64,000 nt of DNA from Nocardia bovistercoris (GCF_015674855.1 NZ_JADMLG010000007.1:310001-374000); one strand, 5' to 3'; counted from the first letter of the stretch, positions 53,826-62,441 are shown. The notes: generated by a model not told the origin, from the sequence alone. Numbers and translations: made by a program.

Positions 53826-54947
53826 ATGCATGACACCGCCACCGCGGACCAGCGACTGCTGCTCGACGCCTCCGCGGACCTGATAGCCGACCTGTGCCCG
53901 ATGGACGCCGTCCGGGCCGATCGTCACCTCGACACCGAGTGGGCCGTGACCTATCGACGCCGCACCGCGCGGCTCGGCTGGTATTCGCTGCTCGTGCCGG
54001 AAAAGCTCGGCGGCGGAAACGTGTCGGGCAACGGGCTGGTCGACGCGACCCTGATCGCCCACCGCAGGGGCCGAGAACTCCAGCCCGGCCCGTTCGCCGC
54101 CGCCAACGCGATCACCCATGCGCTCGCCACCGACGACGGTCACGAGCGCGGCCCCGACATACTGGCCGCCGTCATCGCGGGCGAACAGGGCGTGAGCTGG
54201 GCCGTCGGCATCCCCGGCGTGCACGCGGCGCATAGCGGACCGCATGCGCGGCGAGTCGGTGACGGCTACGAACTCTCCGGGACGACCGGACTGGTGGTCG
54301 ACGCCGACACCGCCGACTGGATCCTGGTGACCGCGACGTCCGAGGAAGGGCTCTGCCAGTTCCTGCTCCCCCGCGCCACCCGAGGACTCACGATCACCCC
54401 GGTCGAATCGCTCGACATCTCCCGCCGCTTCACCGAGATCACCTTCGATCGCGTCGCGGTCACACGCGCCGATCTGCTCGGCGCGCCGGGCCGCTGCGAC
54501 GACCTCGTCCACCGGCAACTGGCGATCGCCGCCGTACTGACCGCCGCCGAAGCCGTCGGCGCGATGGAGCGCGACCTCGAACTGACCGTGCGTTACGCCA
54601 AGGACCGCATCGCCTTCGGCAGGCCGATCGGCTCGTTCCAGGCGATCAAACACGTACTCGCCGACATGAGCCTGTATCTCGAGATGAGCATCGCGACCGT
54701 CCTCGCCGCCGCCGAGGATCTCGGGACCGGCGACAGCCACGGCGTTCTCGCCGCGAGCATGGCCAAGGCGTTCGTCGGCGACCACGGAATCGATCTGGCG
54801 CAGAACTGTTTCCAAGTGTTCGGCGGAATCGGCTTCACCTGGGAACACGATCAGCACCGGTACCTGCGGCGCATCACCACCGATTGCGCCCTGTTCGGCG
54901 ACGCGGCCTGGCACCGCGAACACCTGTGCCGGTTGTCGGGACTGTGA
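53826..54947 (+). CDS. Acyl-CoA dehydrogenase, subunit-like (FadE)
   Basis: 373 residues from an ATG behind GAGG. It is of acyl-CoA dehydrogenase fold: LVPEKLGGGNVSGNGLVDA at the N-terminus, KDRIAFGRPIGSFQAIKH in the FAD-dimer region and QVFGGIGFTWEHDQHRYLRR at the C-terminus. The middle domain is divergent. It is ten bases before a second FadE on the same strand. Such unlike pairs form heterotetramers in actinobacterial steroid and branched-chain acid catabolism, where one subunit carries the catalytic Glu. Substrate unknown. Confidence 0.92.
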   Translation: MHDTATADQRLLLDASADLIADLCPMDAVRADRHLDTEWAVTYRRRTARLGWYSLLVPEKLGGGNVSGNGLVDATLIAHRRGRELQPGPFAAANAITHALATDDGHERGPDILAAVIAGEQGVSWAVGIPGVHAAHSGPHARRVGDGYELSGTTGLVVDADTADWILVTATSEEGLCQFLLPRATRGLTITPVESLDISRRFTEITFDRVAVTRADLLGAPGRCDDLVHRQLAIAAVLTAAEAVGAMERDLELTVRYAKDRIAFGRPIGSFQAIKHVLADMSLYLEMSIATVLAAAEDLGTGDSHGVLAASMAKAFVGDHGIDLAQNCFQVFGGIGFTWEHDQHRYLRRITTDCALFGDAAWHREHLCRLSGL

Positions 54948-54957
54948 GGAGCAACGC

Positions 54958-56202
54958 ATGACCGTCGATCTCGACGCCTTCCGCCGCGAAGTGCGCGACT
55001 GGGTGCGCGCCAATCTGGAACCCGCGCCACGGCCGGGGCGCCGCCGCTACGGCCCCGAGGACACCACACCCGAGGACATCGCCGTCGCCCGCGCCCTGCA
55101 GCGGACCCTGTTCGACGCGGGCTTCGCGGGCATCTCCTACCCGGCCGAATACGGCGGACGCGGACTCACCGCCGCGCACGAACGGGTCTTCCGCGAGGAG
55201 ACCGTCGACTACCGGACACCGGATTTCGGCGGTGTCGGCCACGTAACCTTCGGCGCCATCGGCCGATCGCTGCTCGCGCACGGCGATCCCGACCTCCTCG
55301 CCCGGCACATCCCGAGAATCCTCGCGGGCGAGGAACTGTGGTGCCAATTCTACTCCGAGCCCGCGGCCGGATCCGATCTCGCGGGCATCAGGACCAGAGC
55401 CGTGCGCGACGGCGAGCGCTGGATACTCAACGGCGCCAAGATCTGGAGCACCGGAGCGCATCTCGCCGATTACGCGATGTGCCTGGCGCGCACGAACTGG
55501 GATGTCTCCAAGCATCGCGGACTGACCTGGTTCGTGGTCCCGACGGACGCGGCGGGACTGACCATCCGCCCGATTCTCCAGATCAGCGGCGTCACCGGCT
55601 TCTGCGAGGAATTCCTCGACGACGTGGTCGTCGAGGAGGTGATCGGCGGGGTCGACGACGGCTGGACCGTCGCGCAGACCATGCTCGTCTACGAACGCGG
55701 CGCGGGCGACTCCTCCGGACTGCCCGCCGAACCGCGCACTCTCGCACCGGATCTGGTCGAGGTCGCACGACGCGCAGGACGACTGCACGACCCGCTGGTC
55801 CGACAGATGATCGCCCGCGCGCACACCGACGACTACGCGCAATATCACCTCGGTCGCCGGATCGCGGCCAGGCTGCGCGCGGGCACGACCCCGCAACCCG
55901 CGATCGCCGCATACGGCAAACTCGCGGCGGGCACCTTCGCTCCACGTCGGGTCCGCACCGCACTCGAGATCGCCGGACCCGGGGCGTTGCAGTGGCACGC
56001 CGACGATCCGAACGGCGCCGAGACGGCCACCGACTACCTCAACGGACGCCTCAGCGCCATCCCCGCGGGCACGAACGAGGTGCAGCGCAACGGCATCGGC
56101 GAACGCGTACTCGGTCTGCCGAGGGAGCCGAGTTTCGATTCGACCAAACCGTTCTCCGAGGTGCTGCGCGACGCCGAGAACTGGAACCACCGCATCGGCT
56201 GA
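54958..56202 (+). CDS. Acyl-CoA dehydrogenase (FadE)
   Basis: 414 residues from an ATG behind GAGGAG. It shows SYPAEYGGRGLTAAHERVF, the FAD and acyl contact segment QFYSEPAAGSDLAGIRT, GAKIWSTGAHLADY and a C-terminal IPAGTNEVQRNGIGERVLGL. It removes two hydrogens from an acyl-CoA, passing electrons to FAD and then ETF. Spaced ten bases after the other FadE, it probably forms a complex with it. The next gene is a TetR regulator on the same strand. Confidence 0.94.
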   Translation: MTVDLDAFRREVRDWVRANLEPAPRPGRRRYGPEDTTPEDIAVARALQRTLFDAGFAGISYPAEYGGRGLTAAHERVFREETVDYRTPDFGGVGHVTFGAIGRSLLAHGDPDLLARHIPRILAGEELWCQFYSEPAAGSDLAGIRTRAVRDGERWILNGAKIWSTGAHLADYAMCLARTNWDVSKHRGLTWFVVPTDAAGLTIRPILQISGVTGFCEEFLDDVVVEEVIGGVDDGWTVAQTMLVYERGAGDSSGLPAEPRTLAPDLVEVARRAGRLHDPLVRQMIARAHTDDYAQYHLGRRIAARLRAGTTPQPAIAAYGKLAAGTFAPRRVRTALEIAGPGALQWHADDPNGAETATDYLNGRLSAIPAGTNEVQRNGIGERVLGLPREPSFDSTKPFSEVLRDAENWNHRIG

Positions 56203-56314
56203 CCCCGGCGGTTCCCCGCACCGCGCGTCGATCCTCGGCCATTGGCTATTGTCGAACCGCGCGCGGGCCGATCTCGCGCCTCGGAGCACCGACGAACGAA
56301 GGGAGTACCGCGCC

Positions 56315-56962
56315 ATGGCCGCAGAGCCACTGTTCTCGACCACCGCGCCGCGCTCCCCTGAACCGGACGAGACCACCGAAACGGAAGTGCGGCGCCGCCT
56401 CCTCGACGCGACCGAGGAGGTGGTGCGGAAGGTGACCTTGGCCAAACTGAGCATGGCCGACGTCGCCCGCGCCGCCGGTGTCGCGCGCGGCACGCTCTAC
56501 CGGTACTTCGAATCGCGCGAAGTCCTGCTCGACGCCGCGCTCACCCGCACCGCCGACCGGTTCTTCACCGAGGTCGCGCTGGCGATGGACCGGCGATCCA
56601 CACTGTCCGAGCAGCTGGGTGAATTCTCCCGGATGCAGATCCGCTCGATCCACCCCGAGGTCGAACACGGCGCGAGCCGCGACGCGCTGTTCTATCAACT
56701 CCAGCGCGGCGAGGGCACCCAGGCACTGCGCCGCACGGCGAAATTCCTCATCCCCTACCTCGAAGCGGCCCGGGTGCGCGGCGAGATACGCGACACCATC
56801 GACGTGCTCGACGCGGGTGAATGGCTCGCTCGCATTCTGCTGTCCTTCAGTGTTTTCCACGCCTCGATGTCCTACGAGGCGACCGATCCGGAATCGGTCA
56901 GCTCGTTCGTCCAGCGCTACGCCATCGACGGCCTGTCCGCGCACGAGCCCGCCTCCGGCTAG
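56315..56962 (+). CDS. TetR-family transcriptional regulator
   Basis: 215 residues from ATG 56315, with GGGAG nine bases before it; a GTG at 56249 is less likely. The N-terminal helix-turn-helix is near 35-75 (KLSMADVARAAGVARGTLYR, then YFESREVLLDAAL). The rest is a helical ligand and dimer domain. Downstream of the FadE pair by 112 bp, it probably represses this catabolic locus and is released by an acyl-CoA intermediate, as FadR- and Kst-type repressors are. Confidence 0.92.
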   Translation: MAAEPLFSTTAPRSPEPDETTETEVRRRLLDATEEVVRKVTLAKLSMADVARAAGVARGTLYRYFESREVLLDAALTRTADRFFTEVALAMDRRSTLSEQLGEFSRMQIRSIHPEVEHGASRDALFYQLQRGEGTQALRRTAKFLIPYLEAARVRGEIRDTIDVLDAGEWLARILLSFSVFHASMSYEATDPESVSSFVQRYAIDGLSAHEPASG

Positions 56963-56977
56963 ATCGACGCGGCGACT

Positions 56978-57784
56978 TCACCCGTGCCGTTCCGGGTGGC
57001 CGCGCAGGAGTGGATGCGATTCGTAGGCGACCTCGACCCTGTCGATCGGCGGGTCTGTCGGAGTGTCGTTGCGGTGCGCGATGACTCGGACATAGCCCAG
57101 GTGCTCGCCTCGATCCTGTTCCAGCGCCGAGATTTCGGTGGCGTTGTCGGGTGCGACATCGTGCTGCCAGTCGAGCCAGCGGCGCCATCCGTCGGGCATG
57201 GTGTCGGCGCGGTCGACGTCGAGTACGCCACTGCGCCGCCAGTGGTTTCGCCACCAGGTCGCCGAATGCAGGCAGGCCATACTCGGTTCCCACCAGTCGC
57301 GCAGGTGTTCCGGTGGGAGGCCGTCGATTTCGCGGGTCAGTCCGGCGCCCGCGATGGCGAGGGCGCCGCCGGGGCGCAGGAAGGCCGCGAGGTAGTTGGC
57401 GTAGAGGTCGTCGGTGCCGTAGTAGAGGAAGGAGTCGATGCTGATGACCGCGTCGAAGAAGCCGGGGGCGAACGGGAGCGCGCGGGCGTCGGCGCGGATC
57501 GGGAACACCGCGTCGGCGACGCCCGCGTCCCTGGCCCGCGCGGCGCGTTCACCCGGATCGAACCACAGATCGGTGGCCCAGACCTGGACGCCGAATTCGC
57601 GGTGCAGGAACACCGAGGACGCGCCGCGTCCGCAGCCGAGATCCAGCACTCGCATATCCGGCCGCAGTTCCATTGCATCGGTGAGCCATTCGGTGAGCCA
57701 CAGCGAGTTGGCGCCGCCGCTGACACCGGCGCGGATCCAGTCGGGGTGGTAGGCGGCGGTTCTGGGGAAGATCTCGTCGTTCAC
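56978..57784 (-). CDS. Class I SAM-dependent methyltransferase
   Basis: 268 residues with motif I DLGCGRG (48-54), WATDLWFDPGE and the post-motif region FFDAVISIDSFLYYG. A W-rich C-terminal half (DWWEPSMACLHSATWWRNHW) is unusual. It converges on the preceding TetR gene. Its start overlaps the stop of the SnoaL-like gene (ATGA), so it is the last gene of a four-gene operon under the TetR regulator that starts at 58837. The substrate is unknown. Confidence 0.88.
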   Translation of the reverse strand: MNDEIFPRTAAYHPDWIRAGVSGGANSLWLTEWLTDAMELRPDMRVLDLGCGRGASSVFLHREFGVQVWATDLWFDPGERAARARDAGVADAVFPIRADARALPFAPGFFDAVISIDSFLYYGTDDLYANYLAAFLRPGGALAIAGAGLTREIDGLPPEHLRDWWEPSMACLHSATWWRNHWRRSGVLDVDRADTMPDGWRRWLDWQHDVAPDNATEISALEQDRGEHLGYVRVIAHRNDTPTDPPIDRVEVAYESHPLLRGHPERHG

Positions 57785-58248
57785 GGTCGCATATCCTCTC
57801 GGAAGGGGCCGAGTTCACCGAAATCGACGCTGCGTTCGATGATCCGGTGCCCGGCGGTGCGGAATCGGTAGGTGCGGCGGACGGTGAACCGTAGCCCGCT
57901 CGGGCGAAGGACGCGGGCAGGCGTGCCGTGGCGGTCGTGCAGGGTCAGCGCGCCGGTGTGGCGACCGCGCATCTCGGCGGCGACGAGCACGACCGGTCCG
58001 CGTCCCGCGACCGCGCGGACCGTCCAGTCGAGTTCGCCGAACGCGCGGCGCAGCCATCGCGAGGTCGCCCATACGGCGTCCGGGCCGGTGCCGCGGCAGG
58101 GTCCGGGGGCGTAGTCGCCGGGTCGGTTGACGGCATCGGCGGCGAAACAGCGACGGAAGTCGCCGCGGTCGCCGTGGCTCAACAGTTTGACCGCGAGCAC
58201 CGCGAGCACCTGGGCTTCGGTGGGCCGGACGGCGGTGGCGGCGGTCAT
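57781..58248 (-). CDS. SnoaL/NTF2-like protein
   Basis: 155 residues from the ATG that overlaps the DoxX stop; an upstream extension would run through that gene. The fold suggested is the NTF2-like cone: a helical N-terminus (TEAQVLAVLAVKLLSHGDRG), then FAADAVNRPGDYAPGPCRG and alternating strands. Members include polyketide cyclases, ester cyclases and limonene epoxide hydrolases. Charged residues (Asp, His and Arg) are available, but no specific active site can be claimed. Translationally coupled on both sides. Confidence 0.75.
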   Translation of the reverse strand: MTAATAVRPTEAQVLAVLAVKLLSHGDRGDFRRCFAADAVNRPGDYAPGPCRGTGPDAVWATSRWLRRAFGELDWTVRAVAGRGPVVLVAAEMRGRHTGALTLHDRHGTPARVLRPSGLRFTVRRTYRFRTAGHRIIERSVDFGELGPFREDMRP

Positions 58249-58595
58249 CGGGCTACCAGGACGAGCAGGACCAGCGCGGCGACCGACAGCGCGAGAAATA
58301 CGGTGGGAGGGACGATCGCGTTGTCGCGCGCCCGGATGTGCAGGTAGACGGCCGCGAGGAAGTACGCCACCAGCCCGGCCGCCGCGGCGACGGAGATCGG
58401 GAGCCACAGCAGTCCGAGCCCCAACCCGAGCGCGGCGGCGAGTTTGAGCGCGCCGAGCACCCGGAGGTGAGCGGTGGGAAAGCCGACCGCCTCGACGGTG
58501 GCGACGATCGCGGGCTGCCGGGTGAGCGTGGCCACGGCCGAGCCGGTGACGGCGAGGGCGAGCAAGCCGGTGATGAGCACCGTCGCGATATTCAT
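58245..58595 (-). CDS. DoxX-family membrane protein
   Basis: 116 residues with four helices. The signature is TVEAVGFPTAHLRVLGALKL with an adjoining ARDN segment, typical of small DoxX-like proteins. Such proteins occur beside TetR regulators in many actinobacteria, and in mycobacteria one has been linked to oxidative-stress complexes. The start overlaps the stop of the small upstream gene and its stop overlaps the next start, both as ATGA. Confidence 0.88.
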   Translation of the reverse strand: MNIATVLITGLLALAVTGSAVATLTRQPAIVATVEAVGFPTAHLRVLGALKLAAALGLGLGLLWLPISVAAAAGLVAYFLAAVYLHIRARDNAIVPPTVFLALSVAALVLLVLVAR

Positions 58596-58747
58596 TTCGA
58601 CTCCTGAAGGGTTTTCGATCCGGACGCGAGCAGTGCCGCGCCGATGGCCGCGGAGATCGCGGTGACCACGAAGGGGATCGTGCGGACGAAGGCGACGGTC
58701 GCGGGAACGGCATCGACTTCGCGCGGGCAGGGAACCGTCTCCGTCAT
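58592..58747 (-). CDS. Small membrane peptide, first gene of a TetR-controlled operon
   Basis: 51 residues from an ATG behind GGAG; a longer frame begins at 58804 but crosses the operator. One hydrophobic helix (about 23-42) is visible (FVVTAISAAIGAALLASG), with a short N-terminus containing one Cys. Overlap with the DoxX start (ATGA) supports real translation. It may be a DoxX partner or a leader peptide. I do not recognise a family. Confidence 0.65.
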   Translation of the reverse strand: MTETVPCPREVDAVPATVAFVRTIPFVVTAISAAIGAALLASGSKTLQESK

Positions 58748-58765
58748 ATTCACTCCATTTCGTCC

Positions 58766-58810
58766 GACAACTTGTCTGATGAAATCGTGACTTTCAACGG
58801 ACAACCTGTC
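58766..58810. promoter_or_regulatory. Two TetR-type operators in a divergent promoter region
   Basis: GACAACTTGTC at 58766-58776 is a perfect palindrome (GACAA C TTGTC). GACAACCTGTC at 58800-58810 has one mismatch. They are 34 bp apart, about three helical turns, between the small membrane peptide gene and the TetR gene. Binding by that TetR protein is inferred. Confidence 0.7.
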
Positions 58811-58836
58811 AAGTGAAATATGGAAGGATGGCGGAC

Positions 58837-59478
58837 ATGACCAAGCGCAAGTACGACCAGGCGGCCCGCGCCGATGCCGCCGAACAGACCCGGCGCCGCA
58901 TCCTCGACGCGGTGGCCGACCAGTTGCGCGAGGCGCCGACCCGGCCGGTCAGCCTGGACAAGGTCGCCAAGGCGGCGGGCGTGTCGCGATCGACCATCTA
59001 CGTCGACTTCGGTTCCCGCGCCGGACTTTTCGACGCCTTCGTGGCCGAACTGACCGCGCGGACCGGCGTCGCCGAACTGACCGCGGCGGTAGCCGCCGAT
59101 GACCCACGCGCACACCTGCGCGGCGCGATCGCGGCGGCGAGCGCCATGATGGCCGGAGACCTGGAGATCTACCGCGTCCTACACGCCATGGACCGACTCG
59201 ACCCGGCGTCCGCGGCCGACGCCGTGCGCGCCATGGAGGAAAACCGACGCGGCGGCGTCACCTACGTCGCCGAACGCCTGCACGCAGCGGGCGCGCTCCG
59301 CGCCGACGTCTCGGTGGACTGGGCCGTCGACATACTGTGGGCCCTCACGAGTTTCGAAAGCCTCGATCTCCTGCTCACCGGACGCGGACTCGGCCTGGAC
59401 GACGCCGTCGAGCGACTCACCACCACGGCCGAACGCACCCTGTGCCGACCGGAAACCGAACCGCCGACTCAGCCGTAG
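58837..59478 (+). CDS. TetR-family transcriptional regulator
   Basis: 213 residues. ATG 58837 is chosen because GGAAGG lies nine bases upstream; ATG 58828 is closer than normal to that site. The helix-turn-helix is near 35-65 (SLDKVAKAAGVSRSTIYVDF), preceded by the usual ARADAAEQTRRRILDAVAD helix. It is divergent from the membrane peptide-DoxX-SnoaL-methyltransferase operon, with two matching operators between. It converges with another TetR gene 28 bp away. Confidence 0.93.
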   Translation: MTKRKYDQAARADAAEQTRRRILDAVADQLREAPTRPVSLDKVAKAAGVSRSTIYVDFGSRAGLFDAFVAELTARTGVAELTAAVAADDPRAHLRGAIAAASAMMAGDLEIYRVLHAMDRLDPASAADAVRAMEENRRGGVTYVAERLHAAGALRADVSVDWAVDILWALTSFESLDLLLTGRGLGLDDAVERLTTTAERTLCRPETEPPTQP

Positions 59479-59506
59479 GGGATCTCTCGGCTGTGCGGGG
59501 ACGAAT

Positions 59507-60088
59507 CTAGCCGCGCGGCGGATAGGGGCGCACCATGCGCAGCACCATGTCGATGGTGCGTTCGAGCGGGCGGTTGCGGGTGGTGACGGCGACCAGCACG
59601 ACGCGGGTCCAGATGGCGCCGAGCAGCATGTCGAAGACGTCGTCGGGATCGACGCTCGGGTCGACGCTCTCGGGCGGGGCGGCGGCGAGGATGGCGTGGA
59701 ACTGCGGACGCGCTGACACCCGCAGGTATACCTCGGGTTTGTCGGAGGAGCGGCGGTGGGCGAGCAGACCCGGCGCCGCGACGCGGGCCGCGGGCTCGCC
59801 GAACGCGGCCAGATAGGCACGGACGAAGCGGCGCAGATCCCGGCGCAGATCCCCGGTGGGGGCGATGTCGACCGGGCGCGCGGCCGGGAACGCGGCGTCT
59901 TCGATCAGCTCGATGCGCGAGGGCCAGCGGCGGTAGAGCGCCGAGGAGTGCACGCCCGCGCGTTCGGCGATCGCCTGGACGGTGGTCGCGTCGAATCCGC
60001 GTTCCACCAGTAGGGCGCGGGCGGCGGCGAGGGCCTTCTCGTCGATCGTGGTGTCGCGCGGTCGACCCACCTGCTGCACATTCGCCAT
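59507..60088 (-). CDS. TetR-family transcriptional regulator
   Basis: 193 residues from ATG 60088, which gives the usual short N-terminal arm. The helix-turn-helix is near 35-60 (VQAIAERAGVHSSALYRRWP), and a C-terminal TetR_C-type helical domain follows. There is no clear ribosome site. It is divergent from the SnoaL-like and alcohol dehydrogenase genes, with a perfect 15-bp palindrome in the gap. Probably represses those genes and itself. Confidence 0.93.
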   Translation of the reverse strand: MANVQQVGRPRDTTIDEKALAAARALLVERGFDATTVQAIAERAGVHSSALYRRWPSRIELIEDAAFPAARPVDIAPTGDLRRDLRRFVRAYLAAFGEPAARVAAPGLLAHRRSSDKPEVYLRVSARPQFHAILAAAPPESVDPSVDPDDVFDMLLGAIWTRVVLVAVTTRNRPLERTIDMVLRMVRPYPPRG

Positions 60089-60148
60089 GCCGTCAAGCGT
60101 AACCCGCGACGACCCGCAGGTCATCACAACCATTACAGGTCAGACCAT

Positions 60149-60163
60149 CCTGAAACTTTCAGG
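60149..60163. promoter_or_regulatory. Perfect TetR-type operator palindrome
   Basis: CCTGAAACTTTCAGG: perfect 7-bp arms around one central base, 61 bp before the TetR start and 94 bp before the SnoaL-like gene. Size and symmetry fit a TetR dimer site. Binding is inferred. Confidence 0.7.
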
Positions 60164-60256
60164 AGGGACTCTTCCGTAATTACCGATCCTGCGGCTATCG
60201 TCGGTGGCCGGAACCGCGCCCGATCCACGGTCGCGGCGGCGAGAGGACACAGCAGC

Positions 60257-60682
60257 ATGAACGACTTCCGGGAAGATCAGGCGCAGATCGGCGAACTGCT
60301 CATCCGCTACGCCACGGGCGTCGACCAGCGGGACTGGCCGCTGTTCCGCACCTGCTGGACCGCCGACGTCGAGGCCGACTACGGCCAGATCGGCACCTTC
60401 TCCGGCGTCGACGCGCTCACCGACTTCATGGTCGCCTCCCACGACGCGATGGGCCCGACCCACCACCGCCTGTCGAATTTCGTCATCGACGTGTCCGGCG
60501 ACACCGCGACCGCGCGGTCCTACGTGCACGCGATCCTGATCGCCGTCCCCGGCGACCCGTCGAGCTGGATCGACGCTGTCGGCAACTACGAGGACACCCT
60601 CGTCCGCACCTCCGACGGCTGGCGCATCGACAAGCGCGTCGTGAACATGGCGCGGGTCATGACCGCGAACAGCGTGGTGTAG
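60257..60682 (+). CDS. SnoaL-like (NTF2-fold) protein
   Basis: 141 residues from an ATG; GAGAGG is a little further upstream than usual. It has IGELLIRYATGVDQRDWPLF, then CWTADVEADYGQ, HHRLSNFVIDVSGDTATARSY and a closing RTSDGWRIDKRVVNM, the pattern of SnoaL_4-type proteins. Some act as hydratases, dehydratases or isomerases on steroids and ring compounds; the Asp and His of the first helix and the HHRLSN motif are suitable catalytic residues. It is 38 bp before the alcohol dehydrogenase and probably under the divergent TetR. Confidence 0.9.
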   Translation: MNDFREDQAQIGELLIRYATGVDQRDWPLFRTCWTADVEADYGQIGTFSGVDALTDFMVASHDAMGPTHHRLSNFVIDVSGDTATARSYVHAILIAVPGDPSSWIDAVGNYEDTLVRTSDGWRIDKRVVNMARVMTANSVV

Positions 60683-60720
60683 CAGGCGATCCCCCACATC
60701 GATCCGACGAAGGAGAAATC

Positions 60721-61731
60721 ATGCGCGCAGTCGTATTACGAGGCGGCGAACTGGAAGTCAGGGAGACCGCCGATCCCGTCGCCGGTCAGGGCGAACTGCT
60801 CATCCGGCCGCTCAGCGCCGCCTTGTGCGCCTCGGACGTGCACTACATGGACAACCCGAACAGCGCGCCCCGGTTCGTCTGGGACGCCGACCGTGACGTC
60901 GTCATGGGACACGAATTCATCGGCGAGGTCGTCGGACACGGCCCCGGGGTGTCGGACGCGTTCCCGATCGGCGCCAGGGTCACGAGTATGCCCCTGCTGC
61001 TCGGCACGGGCGACCCGCACGTCATCGGGCACGATCCGGACGCGCCGGGAGCGTTCGGGGAGCTGATGCGGGTGTCGGAGATGATGACCCGCGCCGTCCC
61101 CGACACGGCCGCCGACGACGCCGTCGCCGTTGTCGACGCGTTCGCGGTCGGCGAATTCTATGTCCGCAGTTCGGGTATCGGCCCCGGCGAGCTGCCGCTG
61201 GTGATCGGCGCGGGCGCCATCGGCCTGTCCGCCGTCGCCGCGTTGCGCTCGCGCGGCATCGAACACATCATCGTCGCCGACTACAGCCCGTCCCGGCTCG
61301 AATACGCCCGAACCTTCGGCGCGACCATCGTCGTGAATCCGGCCGAGCGCTCGCCGTACGAGGTGTGGCGCGAAACGGCCCGCGACACCGGCGCGACCTG
61401 GCCGCAGGTCGTCTTCGAATGCGCGGGCGCACCCGGAGTGGTCCAGAACATCGTCGACTCCTGCGAATTCGGCACCAAGATCTTCGCCGCGGGCAGTTGG
61501 AGCGGCGTCGACCCGCTGTCCATTCCCTCCGCCATGCACCAGGGCCTGACCATCCAGTTCGGCGGCGGCCCACACCCCCAGGACTGGTACGGCACCCTCG
61601 ACGCGGTCGCCGAAGGCCGCCTCGACCCGCTTCCCAGCGTCGGCCGCACCATCACCCTCGACGAGGTTCCCGAAGCGCTCGACCACCTGCGCAAAGGTCA
61701 GGGCCCGCCGCGCGTGGTCGTCCACCCCTGA
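60721..61731 (+). CDS. Zinc-type alcohol dehydrogenase (MDR family)
   Basis: 336 residues from an ATG behind AAGGAG. The catalytic zinc ligands are Cys36 and the GHE motif (His64, Glu65). The four-Cys structural zinc loop of classic enzymes is absent. The Rossmann segment is VIGAGAIGLSAV followed by VADYSPSRLEYA, whose Asp favours NAD. It oxidises an alcohol or reduces a ketone. With the SnoaL-like gene upstream it forms a two-gene operon. The substrate could be the ligand of the adjacent TetR. Confidence 0.93.
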   Translation: MRAVVLRGGELEVRETADPVAGQGELLIRPLSAALCASDVHYMDNPNSAPRFVWDADRDVVMGHEFIGEVVGHGPGVSDAFPIGARVTSMPLLLGTGDPHVIGHDPDAPGAFGELMRVSEMMTRAVPDTAADDAVAVVDAFAVGEFYVRSSGIGPGELPLVIGAGAIGLSAVAALRSRGIEHIIVADYSPSRLEYARTFGATIVVNPAERSPYEVWRETARDTGATWPQVVFECAGAPGVVQNIVDSCEFGTKIFAAGSWSGVDPLSIPSAMHQGLTIQFGGGPHPQDWYGTLDAVAEGRLDPLPSVGRTITLDEVPEALDHLRKGQGPPRVVVHP

Positions 61732-62123
61732 CCGGCCTGTTCCGCGCCTACCCTGTCCCGCACCGATTTCGGGTTCCCGAGATAGCGCGGCACTTCGCGA
61801 TCGGCTGGTCGTTCTCGTCGCCGAAAACGAGCGTGTGCCCGTCTCGGTCGCGAATCAGCAGCGGACTCGCCATTCGCTCGGCATGACCCACGGGAGTGGC
61901 GGGTGCCGAGCGAGCACCAGCGGCGCCGCCGAGGCTCACCCTCAGCTCTCTGGCAACCTTCGAGAAAATCCACATTCCACTGGACACCACCGGGGTGTTC
62001 TCCCACGAAAGAAACCTATCTGAGCAGAATCACCGGAACTGGGTAATCAACCACAAGAGCGGTCGAGTAACGAATACGAACGCACAGCGATCATCCAGAC
62101 AACACCGACCCAGGAGGTTCGAC
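61732..62123. other. 392-bp intergenic region with possible gene remnant
   Basis: Apart from the possible VOC remnant listed separately, I see no gene. The end has GGAGG (62114-62118), the ribosome site of the small secreted protein. The long leader upstream of that gene may hold its promoter. Confidence 0.45.
61748..61990 (-). pseudogene. Possible VOC/glyoxalase-fold gene remnant
   Basis: An 80-codon minus-strand frame in which AGARSAPATPVGHAERMASP and LLIRDRDGHTLVFGDEN resemble the last strands of a VOC domain, where a DPDGH-like motif with FG is typical. The rest of the domain is absent and the reading frame has no good start. It may be the decayed 3' end of a gene or a chance likeness. 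Confidence 0.35.
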
Positions 62124-62441
62124 ATGCTCACCCCGAAGCGGATCGCCGCCACCGCCGTCGTCGCCACCGCAACAGCCGCCACCGCGCTTCTCGGCGGCGG
62201 CGTGGCTCGAGCCGACGTACCGGTATGGCAGGCCAACTGCCACCTCTACAACATCTTCAACACCGGCGGAATGTCCAACTGCGAACTCCCGACCTGGCAC
62301 CAGGTGAAACTCACCTGCGTCGCCTGGCCCGTCCCGTTCACCTACTGGAAGTACGGCCCGGTGCAATACGGCCAGAACCAGTCCTGGGCGAGCTGCGACG
62401 GCCCCGGCGCACTGGTGCAGGTCGAGGTCATCCAGGCATAG
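62124..62441 (+). CDS. Small secreted Cys-containing protein
   Basis: 105 residues from ATG 62124 behind GGAGG. Signal peptide about 1-30 with cleavage near GVARADVP. The mature part of about 75 residues has four Cys (in NCHLY, SNCELP, LTCVAWP and ASCDG), enough for two disulphides, and many Trp/Tyr. I do not recognise the family. Size and composition resemble small exported proteins of Nocardia and Mycobacterium of unknown role. It is monocistronic, and downstream it converges on the GH114-like gene. Confidence 0.75.
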   Translation: MLTPKRIAATAVVATATAATALLGGGVARADVPVWQANCHLYNIFNTGGMSNCELPTWHQVKLTCVAWPVPFTYWKYGPVQYGQNQSWASCDGPGALVQVEVIQA

